NCBI RefSeq assembly: GCF_014925405.1
Contig: NZ_AQHJ01000018.1
Coordinates: 1-49,871, forward strand
Reading direction: 5' to 3'
Source of the DNA: Pseudoalteromonas ulvae UL12
GTDB lineage: Bacteria; Pseudomonadota; Gammaproteobacteria; Enterobacterales; Alteromonadaceae
Length of the DNA stretch: 49,871 bases
Shown: piece by piece, positions 27,735 through 33,798 of the stretch
How positions within the stretch are numbered: position 1 is the stretch's first letter
Layout of the letters: each line of letters opens with the position of its first letter
Translations under genes and position numbers: made by a program
The notes under the pieces: model-generated
The model's input: only the letters and a program-made list of their open reading frames with translations
What the model was told of the DNA's origin: nothing
Database searches by the model: none

Positions 27735-28156
27735 TAATCTAACTCCAAGTTAATTGTTGTAATATTTTTGTTGTTAGGGAGTGTAGGTAGTGTTTCTTGT
27801 TTAAATTCAGTAATTATTGGTTTGCAGGGAGCGCAATAGCTAGCATCAACCAAAATATACGCAAGCTCGCCAGTTTTTAATAATTGCAACTGTGAGATTT
27901 TGTTTGTTAGTTCTTCCAAAGTGGCGTATTGATGATTGGTGTCATGATCCGATGCTGAAGTTTTAATTCGGATATCTTTTTGCTGCAACGCCTGAATTAA
28001 TTGACCATTACTATCAAATACAAAAAGAGCAGGAACATAAAAAAAGTCACTCTCGATTTTAAGAGCTTGTTTGAATTGATTAATATAAATTGTAGAAGGC
28101 TCAGAAAAAACTTCAGCTCCATAGAATAAAAGAGTGATAGCAAGTAAATATTTCAT
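27734..28156 (-). CDS. Exported CxxC protein, candidate circularly permuted thioredoxin fold
   Basis: A 140-residue protein with a signal peptide (about 1-18). Residues 99-119 (LVDASYCAPCKPI) match the active-site strand and helix of thioredoxins ([15 protein letters not shown] in the trxA of this window), with Cys108 and Cys111. The segment after it ends in a strand (ITTINLELD) like trx IGKLNID, and then the protein stops. The half that should follow, a cis-Pro strand and a DxxGQ turn, is found earlier at residues 41-55 (VPALFVFDSNGQLI). The order of the two halves is thus swapped. It is likely a periplasmic disulfide-active protein; substrate unknown. It follows the broken six-cysteine gene by 41 bases. 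Confidence 0.6.
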   Translation of the reverse strand: MKYLLAITLLFYGAEVFSEPSTIYINQFKQALKIESDFFYVPALFVFDSNGQLIQALQQKDIRIKTSASDHDTNHQYATLEELTNKISQLQLLKTGELAYILVDASYCAPCKPIITEFKQETLPTLPNNKNITTINLELD

Positions 28157-28197
28157 TAGGTTTTATCTCTTGAGCCGAAGTTACTAGTATAGATGTC

Positions 28198-28399
28198 TTA
28201 ATTATTGCCTGGATTAGAGTTTGGAAAGCTGGCGCAACCATCAGTATTACAAGCAGTACACGAGATTTGCCCACAAACAAATACATGACAACCAGGTCTA
28301 CAACTGACTCCTCCATTATTAGGAACTGGCTTTGCTGCAAATACGGTTGTTGATAAAATAAAAAAGCTAAGGCTGATAGTCTGAAATGTTTTTTTTCAT
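28198..28399 (-). pseudogene. Secreted six-cysteine mini-protein, frame interrupted in an A8 tract
   Basis: An ATG at 28399 with a good GGAG ribosome site is followed by eight A. Read straight, it stops after 10 codons. If one A is skipped, it gives a 66-residue protein. That protein has a clear signal peptide (MKKTFQTISL start, ending TVFA, about 1-21). A mature region follows with six cysteines at 33, 37, 42, 47, 50 and 55 (SCRPGCHVFVCGQISCTAC), then an Asn/Pro/Gly tail. The long open frame has no start codon of its own before the signal peptide, because the codon before the A tract is TGA. Possible explanations are a recent frameshift, phase variation, programmed or transcriptional slippage on A8, or a read error. 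It lies directly before the CxxC gene. Family unknown. Confidence 0.6.
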
Positions 28400-28503
28400 T
28401 GTAGTCTCCAAGTTTAATTTGTTCCTACTTTAACTACGATTTTTTTTTGCAACTTTTTAATCTTTCAAGGTGGGTATAGTTTTATTTTCGAGTTATAAAA
28501 ACC

Positions 28504-28764
28504 TTAACCTTCAAGGTTGGTGGTTTTCTTTCTTCTGGTTGAGCCTTTTACGGTATTGGGAAATTTCTCGCTGACAACTTTTTTACCGATTGCGGTAATT
28601 TTATATTCATCGTCAGCTATTCGGCTAATCCAGTTAGCATCAAGCGCCCATTGAAAATCTGAAGGCGCGTTGGTTGATGGCTTGTGCCTGACCTCTTTAA
28701 AATACTCGCGGTATTGCGTTTTGCTAAAAACAGGGCTGCCTTGTTGTTCTAAATAAACGGCCAC
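28504..28764 (-). CDS. Small protein, possible winged-helix domain, unknown function
   Basis: An 86-residue protein I do not recognise. Residues 13-70 are mostly helical and end in ALDANWISRIADDEYKITAIGKKVV, a pattern like the recognition helix and wing of small winged-helix DNA-binding proteins. The tail is basic (GSTRRKKTTN). The start is GTG, 5 bases after the stop of the preceding gene, with no clear ribosome site, so coupling to that gene is likely. The open frame extends about 16 codons further upstream without a start codon, so a truncated or misplaced start is possible. Confidence 0.45.
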   Translation of the reverse strand: MAVYLEQQGSPVFSKTQYREYFKEVRHKPSTNAPSDFQWALDANWISRIADDEYKITAIGKKVVSEKFPNTVKGSTRRKKTTNLEG

Positions 28765-28769
28765 GCAGG

Positions 28770-28985
28770 CTACAAGCTCACACGCGCGTTGTGCGCTTTG
28801 GCAAAATCAACAAATTCAGGCATTGCTTCTTTGGCTGTAGATTTAACCGTGTGAGCTGGCTTAACTATTTCTTTTTTAACGATTTCACCTCTGGTCAGTA
28901 CCATAATGGCAATCTCTTTTGCTAATTCATCGCTAATTTTGCGTTCAATATTTAAACCATTACCACTAATAGATATTTTTGACAT
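28770..28985 (-). CDS. Small protein of unknown function
   Basis: A 71-residue protein beginning MSKISISGNGLNIERKISDE at the ATG at 28985, which has AAGGA about 7 bases upstream. A TTG/ATG-rich stretch nine codons earlier is in frame but lacks a site. The first third resembles a short beta hairpin and helix, and the rest is Lys-rich and helical. No family recognised. It is probably cotranscribed with the next small gene. Confidence 0.5.
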   Translation of the reverse strand: MSKISISGNGLNIERKISDELAKEIAIMVLTRGEIVKKEIVKPAHTVKSTAKEAMPEFVDFAKAHNARVSL

Positions 28986-29336
28986 GACAATCCTTTTTGT
29001 TAGGCGCGTCATAGTACGCGATATTGAGCGGGTGCACAGCGTTTTTAATTGATTTTGGGCGGCTTTTTGGTGCGCTACCCGTTTTGGGCGCGCTGGTGAT
29101 TCTGAGGTTTTTTATCTTTAATAACAAGGTTTTAACATTGTTGCAATGTGATATGTAAGTCCAGATGAATATTATGGTGATTATTGATAGGCTGATATTT
29201 GAGCGCAGTTAGCGCGGCCTGTTAAGTGCAAGCCTTTTATTTTACTGAGTTATGGTTGTATTTAGTGCGATCCGCTAAAGCGCGCTGTAGGTGGGAGGAG
29301 GGGGGAGTTTTTCAGGCTCACCCTTTGAGTTGTGTA
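28986..29336. other. 351-base gap with GC-rich patches and a long inverted repeat
   Basis: No convincing gene. It must hold the promoter of the small leftward gene pair. Several GCGC-rich patches (around 29003-29025, 29070-29092, 29205-29222 and 29270-29290) stand out from the AT-rich surroundings. At its right end lies one arm of the inverted repeat that also covers the stop codon of the NtrC-type gene. No tRNA, attachment site or clear rho-independent terminator was seen. Confidence 0.5.
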
Positions 29337-29346
29337 CTACAGCGCG
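29281..29346. repeat. 10-base inverted repeat around the end of the NtrC-type gene
   Basis: CGCGCTGTAG at 29281-29290 and its exact reverse complement at 29337-29346 are separated by 46 bases. The right copy includes the TAG stop of the leftward response-regulator gene. As RNA this could form a long-loop hairpin at the transcript end. There is no T-run typical of an intrinsic terminator. Confidence 0.5.
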
Positions 29347-30689
29347 TGTTTTTCTAAGCGGTATAAAAACTGTTTGTAGTTTAGACCAAGCAATTTCGCC
29401 GCTTGGGTTTTATTGCCCGCTTCGCGGTTGAGGGCTTGTTGTAACAAGTTTTTTTCAAAACTATCCCACTCAATGCCATCACTTGGCAAGGTGAAGTGTG
29501 TGGTGTTATTTGTTGGGGTGTGTTGTCGAATGAGGGTATCGAGTAGTTCGTCTTCATTTTGCAAAAGTACAAACTGCTCTAAAGTATTAGACAGTTGGCG
29601 GACGTTGCCGGGCCAATTAAATTGCATTAGCTGTTTCAGTAGCTGACCACTCAATTGCAGACCGCTGATACCATAACGTTGGCTAAACAAAGCTAAAAAA
29701 TGTTGAATTAAGCGCGGAATATCTTCTGTACGTTCGCGCAGTGGTGGCATGTGAATGGGCACGACATTTAAACGATAAAATAAATCTTCTCTGAATTCGC
29801 CATCTTGTACCATCTGGTGCAGGTTCTTGTGACTGGCAGCAATAACCCGGACATCAATTTTTTGTTCGTGATTGGCGCCAATCGGTGTGACTACCCCTTC
29901 TTGTAACAAACGCAGTAATTTTGTTTGTAAGCTTAGGCTGAGTTCAGCAATTTCATCGAGAAAAATAGTACCTTGATCCGCGGCCGAAAACTTACCTTGT
30001 TTATCGTGGGTGGCGCCGGTGAACGCTCCTTTGACTGAACCAAAGAGCTCTGCTTCGGCGAGATTTTCGGGGATGGCACCACAATTGATGGCAATAAAGG
30101 CGCGATTATTGCGATGAGACAGCTGATGCAATGCCCGAGCAGCCAGCTCTTTACCTGTGCCGCTTTCGCCGCTGATTAACACGGTTGCGCTGGTGGCACT
30201 CACTCGCTCAATGCGTTGAAACACTTTTTGCATACAGGGAGCATGACCAATGATATCGACTAAACTGCTTTGCTCTGTCAGTTGGTTATTGAGTTGTTGA
30301 TTCGTTAAACGCAGCATATTGGCTTTGTTCGCTTTCGCTAAGGCTAACAATAACTCTTGGCGTTGAAAGGGTTTGCTGAGGTAATCATCAGCCCCTTGCT
30401 CAATCGCTTGTACGGCATGTTCAATAGAGCCATATGCGGTTGCGACCACGATACCGTGCTCTAGTTTGTTACCTCGAATGTAATTGATTAAATCAAGCCC
30501 ACTGAGCTGGCCCAGTTTCCAATCGGTAAAAACCAGTTGAATATGGGGGTGTTGTTTTAATAGTACGATGGCATCTTCGACACTAAAGGCGCTAAATACT
30601 TGATAACTTGCCGCGCTGAGCATGGCGCTGATGAGTTCATTTTGAGCATGATCATCTTCAACTAATAAAATGGGGGTGTTAGTGCTCAT
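29337..30689 (-). CDS. Sigma-54-dependent response regulator, NtrC class
   Basis: A 450-residue three-domain activator. A receiver domain with Asp56 (FTDWKLG) and Lys106 comes first. An AAA+ domain follows with Walker A GESGTGKE (174-181) and the sigma-54-contacting GAFTGA loop (221-226). A Fis-type helix-turn-helix closes the protein (NKTQAAKLLGLNYKQFLYRL). It hydrolyses ATP to open promoters held by RNA polymerase with sigma-54. I take the ATG at 30689, which has AGGGA upstream and overlaps the kinase gene by 11 bases; a TTG two codons earlier is weaker. Its likely partner is the kinase just upstream, and its likely target is the divergent secreted-protein gene, where tandem repeats and a sigma-54 type promoter are seen. 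Confidence 0.92.
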   Translation of the reverse strand: MSTNTPILLVEDDHAQNELISAMLSAASYQVFSAFSVEDAIVLLKQHPHIQLVFTDWKLGQLSGLDLINYIRGNKLEHGIVVATAYGSIEHAVQAIEQGADDYLSKPFQRQELLLALAKANKANMLRLTNQQLNNQLTEQSSLVDIIGHAPCMQKVFQRIERVSATSATVLISGESGTGKELAARALHQLSHRNNRAFIAINCGAIPENLAEAELFGSVKGAFTGATHDKQGKFSAADQGTIFLDEIAELSLSLQTKLLRLLQEGVVTPIGANHEQKIDVRVIAASHKNLHQMVQDGEFREDLFYRLNVVPIHMPPLRERTEDIPRLIQHFLALFSQRYGISGLQLSGQLLKQLMQFNWPGNVRQLSNTLEQFVLLQNEDELLDTLIRQHTPTNNTTHFTLPSDGIEWDSFEKNLLQQALNREAGNKTQAAKLLGLNYKQFLYRLEKHAL

Positions 30690-32124
30690 GGTCAATCCCT
30701 GTGGTCAGTGTGATTGTCACGCAAGCACCTTCGGCCTGATTGGTGACGTTGAGTGTGCCTTGATAATACAAATGCGCGATCCGATTGGCTAAATAGAGCC
30801 CCATTCCCGCTCCGTCGGCTTTGCTACTAATATGAGGTTCGAATAAATGGGCTAAAATAGCCTCGCTAAAGCCTGGGCCGTGATCTTGCACGCTCACAAC
30901 CACTTTATTTTCAATTTGTTGACTCGTAATGGTGATTGCATTGCGCGTGCTACTTTTGAGTTGATTCGCTTCAACGGCATTGACTATAACAGTGTGTAAA
31001 ATGGTGCGAATTTCAGACTCTAATCCGTATAGACTCAGTGAGTGATCAAGTTCAAGAGTAAAGAGTGCGTGTTGATTGCCAAGTTCAAGCAAAATATCTT
31101 GAATGACGGCTGACAGCGGCACTGGCTGATCGCGTCGGACATCATTATTGCTAAGAGTGAGCAGCGCGGTGATATTTTTATTGAGGTGCGCAATTTTATT
31201 ATGAGCGATGCGTTGTAATTGCTGTTGCTGCTGGGTTGATTGGCTTTGCCAATATTGCTCTAAAGTGAGTCCTAACGTATGAATGGGATTGCGAAGCGAA
31301 TGTGCAACGGCACGACTGAGCTCGCCTAGTTCAACCAGTTGGCGTTGTTGTTCTAGTTGTTTTTCGCTTTCGCTCAATTGGGCTAAGCGCTGGCTGGTAT
31401 GGTTAAATTGAGTGATGCATGAAGCGATTTCGGCCACCCCTTGCGGTGTGATTTGGCAACCTAATTTGCCATTGCGTAGCGCGACAAAGCCGGTATTTAA
31501 TGCTGTGATTGGACGAGTAAGCGCGTGAGTAAAATACACCATCAGTATTACAGCAACGAGGCTTGAGGCAATAATGCTCCATAAAATCAACTGTGCAAAT
31601 TGATCGAAACTGGAGCTGGTGGTAAAGCTGCGAAATTCGCCATTAATGACATGTTGAATCGATTCATCACTTTCGAGCTGGATAAACAGCGTATTGAGTT
31701 CATTGCTGAGTGCTTGTTGATGAAGCTCAATGAGCTGATCTGGTGCGACTGCGGTGTTGTTGCTACTTTGCTCAGTATTGATCCTAAATTCATATTTTTT
31801 CACTGTCGGATGAGGTGCTTTAGGTGCATTGGGCGCGTTGACCTCATCAGGTTTAGGGGGCGGTGGCGGCGGAACACTGGTGTTTGAAACCGTAATACCA
31901 TCAGACAACATGATGACTTTGGGAGTTGCGTCGCTGAATTCAATAATTCGCTCATTGAGATCGTCCCGGGCTTTGCCGATGAGCTTTTTAGTAATGACCT
32001 GTGATTGCTGAGTGATGTCTTGGCGCACTTGATCTTTAAAGTACAGCACCAATAGTGCCTGACAGGCCGCAAGTACTAGAAAAATCAGACTAATGCCTAA
32101 AATAAAATACCGTCGAATACTCAC
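30679..32124 (-). CDS. Membrane sensor histidine kinase with proline-rich periplasmic loop
   Basis: A 481-residue kinase. Membrane helices are at about 6-28 and 178-199, enclosing a periplasmic sensor of some 150 residues, then HAMP (about 200-250), a HisKA domain with His275 (AVAHSLRNP) and an ATPase domain with GPGFSE and GMGLYLANRIA. The sensor contains a PPPPPP run at 85-90 and PNAPKAPHPTVKKYEF at 98-113. Nearly the same motif occurs in the divergent secreted protein. Translation starts at GTG with AAGGAG six bases upstream. The 3' end overlaps the regulator gene, so both are made together. Confidence 0.9.
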   Translation of the reverse strand: MSIRRYFILGISLIFLVLAACQALLVLYFKDQVRQDITQQSQVITKKLIGKARDDLNERIIEFSDATPKVIMLSDGITVSNTSVPPPPPPKPDEVNAPNAPKAPHPTVKKYEFRINTEQSSNNTAVAPDQLIELHQQALSNELNTLFIQLESDESIQHVINGEFRSFTTSSSFDQFAQLILWSIIASSLVAVILMVYFTHALTRPITALNTGFVALRNGKLGCQITPQGVAEIASCITQFNHTSQRLAQLSESEKQLEQQRQLVELGELSRAVAHSLRNPIHTLGLTLEQYWQSQSTQQQQQLQRIAHNKIAHLNKNITALLTLSNNDVRRDQPVPLSAVIQDILLELGNQHALFTLELDHSLSLYGLESEIRTILHTVIVNAVEANQLKSSTRNAITITSQQIENKVVVSVQDHGPGFSEAILAHLFEPHISSKADGAGMGLYLANRIAHLYYQGTLNVTNQAEGACVTITLTTGIDHEH

Positions 32125-32287
32125 TGAAACTCCTTATTGTTCGCTCACGCTCAGATAACATAAATGCCTTGTACGTATCTATCAAGAAACATTCCATAAA
32201 ATAAGCAACAAAGCATATTTTTAACGCTCTGTAATTTAAGGGAAATTAAATTTATTCGCTGTGTTATGCCGCGGGTGAAAAACCGAG

Positions 32288-32323
32288 TTTCCTGATATCA
32301 GTATTCGCATTTCCTCATATCAG
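32288..32323. promoter_or_regulatory. Tandem 14-base repeats, candidate enhancer sites for the NtrC-type regulator
   Basis: Two copies that differ at one base, TTTCCTGATATCAG at 32288-32301 and TTTCCTCATATCAG at 32310-32323, repeat with a 22-base period, about two helical turns. The core of the first is a perfect palindrome (CTGATATCAG). They lie about 70 bases upstream of the candidate -24 box, the usual arrangement of upstream activating sites for sigma-54 activators. Confidence 0.6.
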
Positions 32324-32390
32324 GATATCGGGGAGAGGGCTTTGAACCTGAATTTAAGCTAAAGCATTAAAAATAAACATGTTTTTTATT

Positions 32391-32406
32391 TGGCATGTAT
32401 TTTTCA
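32391..32406 (+). promoter_or_regulatory. Candidate sigma-54 (-24/-12) promoter
   Basis: TGGCATG-N4-TTTCA compares with the consensus TGGCACG-N4-TTGCA, with two mismatches. The conserved GG of the -24 box is intact, while the G of the -12 GC is T. It lies 62 bases before the start codon of the secreted-protein gene, which is divergent from a sigma-54 activator gene. Confidence 0.5.
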
Positions 32407-32467
32407 TTAGGGTAAGAGAGTTATTCACTTAAACAATCATTAGCGATGGTATCGCAAGGAGAAAAAT

Positions 32468-33052
32468 ATGTTACTTACTCATAGTTTAAATAAATTTAGT
32501 CAGTTGTTACTTGTATCTGGGTTGATGTTGGCATCAGGGGTAGTTGCGGCGCAAAACACGCAAACAACAATGATTAAACTTGAACAAGATTTATCGGATC
32601 TGAAAGTGATGGTGAATGAAGGCCAAGGCAATCATGTTATTCACTTTGATAAGTCGGAGCTGGGCAGTGCGCAGTTAGATGAAAAAATTAGCCAGTTACC
32701 CGCTGAATCTCAAGAGAAAGTGCGTAAATTACTGACACAAATAGAGTCAGGGGAAGGTAAAAATGTCTTTGTCTTAAAAGATAAAGTGATTGAAGCTTAC
32801 ACCGATGGCGATGATATCACTCACAAAATGGTGTTCATTAGCCAAGGCGATGAACTGAATATCGATATCCCACCCCCACCGGCTGCGCCAAACGCACCAA
32901 AACACCCAGAACATGTCAAAGTGATGAAGTTTGCTTTGGATATCGAGGGAGAAGGTGGCCACGAATTTGCGGTGATTAAATCGTTGTTACAAAACGCGAC
33001 ATTAACGCCTGAGCAGATTGACGAGATTCAAACCTTATTGAATAGCAAATAA
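32468..33052 (+). CDS. Secreted protein sharing a proline-rich motif with the adjacent sensor kinase
   Basis: A 194-residue exported protein of unrecognised family. The signal peptide is about 1-28 (ending VVAA). The mature protein has an acidic N-terminal half, then PPPPAAPNAPKHPEHVKVMKF at 135-155, and ends in an alpha-helical TPEQIDEIQTLL segment. The motif PPPP...PNAPK-x-P...VK...F also occurs in the periplasmic sensor of the divergent kinase. Translation starts at ATG behind AAGGAG. A bidirectional terminator follows. It is probably the main target of the two-component system, and perhaps a periplasmic regulator of it; no enzymatic function can be seen. Confidence 0.7.
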   Translation: MLLTHSLNKFSQLLLVSGLMLASGVVAAQNTQTTMIKLEQDLSDLKVMVNEGQGNHVIHFDKSELGSAQLDEKISQLPAESQEKVRKLLTQIESGEGKNVFVLKDKVIEAYTDGDDITHKMVFISQGDELNIDIPPPPAAPNAPKHPEHVKVMKFALDIEGEGGHEFAVIKSLLQNATLTPEQIDEIQTLLNSK

Positions 33053-33069
33053 TGACCTAACGCGTTGAT

Positions 33070-33094
33070 AAAAAGCCACTGCATGTGGCTTTTT
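33070..33094. terminator. Bidirectional terminator between convergent genes
   Basis: A 10-base stem (33070-33079 with 33085-33094) and a five-base loop with A and T arms. It ends the secreted-protein transcript and overlaps the stop codon of the leftward J-domain gene. Confidence 0.88.
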
Positions 33095-33695
33095 ATGTTT
33101 GTGCGGTTGAAAGCAATTTAAAATGACGTTTCAACAATTGCCAATCATTTTGTAATTGTTGGAATTTTTCTGTGTCGCCTCCCGCTTTATCTGGGTGATA
33201 CTTTAATGCCAATTGGCGCCAGCGTTGGCTAACGGCCTCAAAGGAGCTGGTGGCGTTTAGTTCAAATCGCGCAAACGCTTGCTCTACTTGTGTGTGATTG
33301 ATTGATGAAAAGTCAGATTGCTGGCCAAATTGTTGCCAAAAATCGGTCAATAACTGTGTGATTTCTTCTGCGCTGGTGTCGTAGTTTTGCCAGTTGAGAT
33401 AATAGTTCGCTAATGTATTGGGAGTGGTAAGGCGTGGATGAAGGGAGGTATCAATCAGTGTGACGTTAAAGCTGTCGATCTCAATACTAAGCTGCTGTTT
33501 TTGTAGCTCTGTTTGCAATGTAAACAATGCATTCATCACCAAAAAATTGCGTTTGAATAGGTCTTTATTTGCATCTGTGTCTAAGGTCGTCAAGATATTT
33601 TGTTTGCCGAGCATGCTAGTGAGTTCGTGGACTTTCCACTGAGGTTGCTGCAACAACGCAGTTAAAACGTCATCAAGGATTGGATTATTGATAAT
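33093..33695 (-). CDS. DnaJ-related J-domain protein, probable AUU start
   Basis: The C-terminal 60 residues form a J domain with the Hsp70-stimulating HPD motif (YHPDKAGGD) and a QRWRQLALK helix. The N-terminal part (KVHEL, then a helical DnaJ-related region) marks the gammaproteobacterial DnaJ-related family. The first standard start (TTG at 33656) has no ribosome site and cuts off NNPILDDVLTALLQ, which looks like the true N-terminus. An in-frame ATT at 33693-33695 has AAAGGG exactly six bases upstream. No ATG, GTG or TTG occurs between that site and the preceding stop, so I propose an AUU start and 200 residues. The role is presumably as a co-chaperone for DnaK. Confidence 0.8.
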   Translation of the reverse strand: MINNPILDDVLTALLQQPQWKVHELTSMLGKQNILTTLDTDANKDLFKRNFLVMNALFTLQTELQKQQLSIEIDSFNVTLIDTSLHPRLTTPNTLANYYLNWQNYDTSAEEITQLLTDFWQQFGQQSDFSSINHTQVEQAFARFELNATSSFEAVSQRWRQLALKYHPDKAGGDTEKFQQLQNDWQLLKRHFKLLSTAQT

Positions 33696-33701
33696 GTTTG
33701 A

Positions 33702-33707
33702 CCCTTT
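33702..33707 (-). promoter_or_regulatory. Ribosome binding site that selects the AUU start
   Basis: AAAGGG on the minus strand, six bases before ATT at 33695. It is the only good Shine-Dalgarno match near the 5' end of the J-domain frame. Confidence 0.5.
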
Positions 33708-33743
33708 ATAAACATGTGTATTTAAACGTTAGCAGGGATAGTT

Positions 33744-33773
33744 AAAAATAAAAAGGCCTTGTTTAACAAGGCC
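33744..33773 (-). terminator. Terminator of mtnK
   Basis: GGCCTTG-TTTAA-CAAGGCC (33755-33773) lies just after the mtnK stop in leftward reading and is followed by a T-rich tract on the minus strand. Confidence 0.82.
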
Positions 33774-33798
33774 CTTATCTATAAACGTTGTCAGTGTA

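Larger units (their letters stand above)
32125..32467. other. Divergent control region between kinase and secreted-protein genes
   Basis: 343 bases without a gene. It holds the tandem repeat at 32288-32323 and the sigma-54 type promoter at 32391-32406, both listed separately. A weak TGG-N8-TTG match lies in leftward orientation around 32189-32200, upstream of the kinase, and may reflect autoregulation. Confidence 0.5.

Noticed and set aside
28113..28340. A 75-codon open frame on the minus strand over the Cys-rich gene.
   Set aside because: It has no signal peptide or recognisable domain. It starts inside the Cys-rich frame without a ribosome site and runs into the CxxC gene. The cysteine frame has the signal peptide, so this is a shadow frame.
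29000..29006. GTTAGGC resembling an integron attC core site, next to small unknown genes.
   Set aside because: No matching inverse core site with an attC-like palindrome was found at a suitable distance on either strand, and no integron integrase is present.
31600..31887. A 95-codon frame antisense to the sensor kinase.
   Set aside because: It arises opposite the proline-rich coding stretch, whose C-rich codons leave few stops in the antisense.
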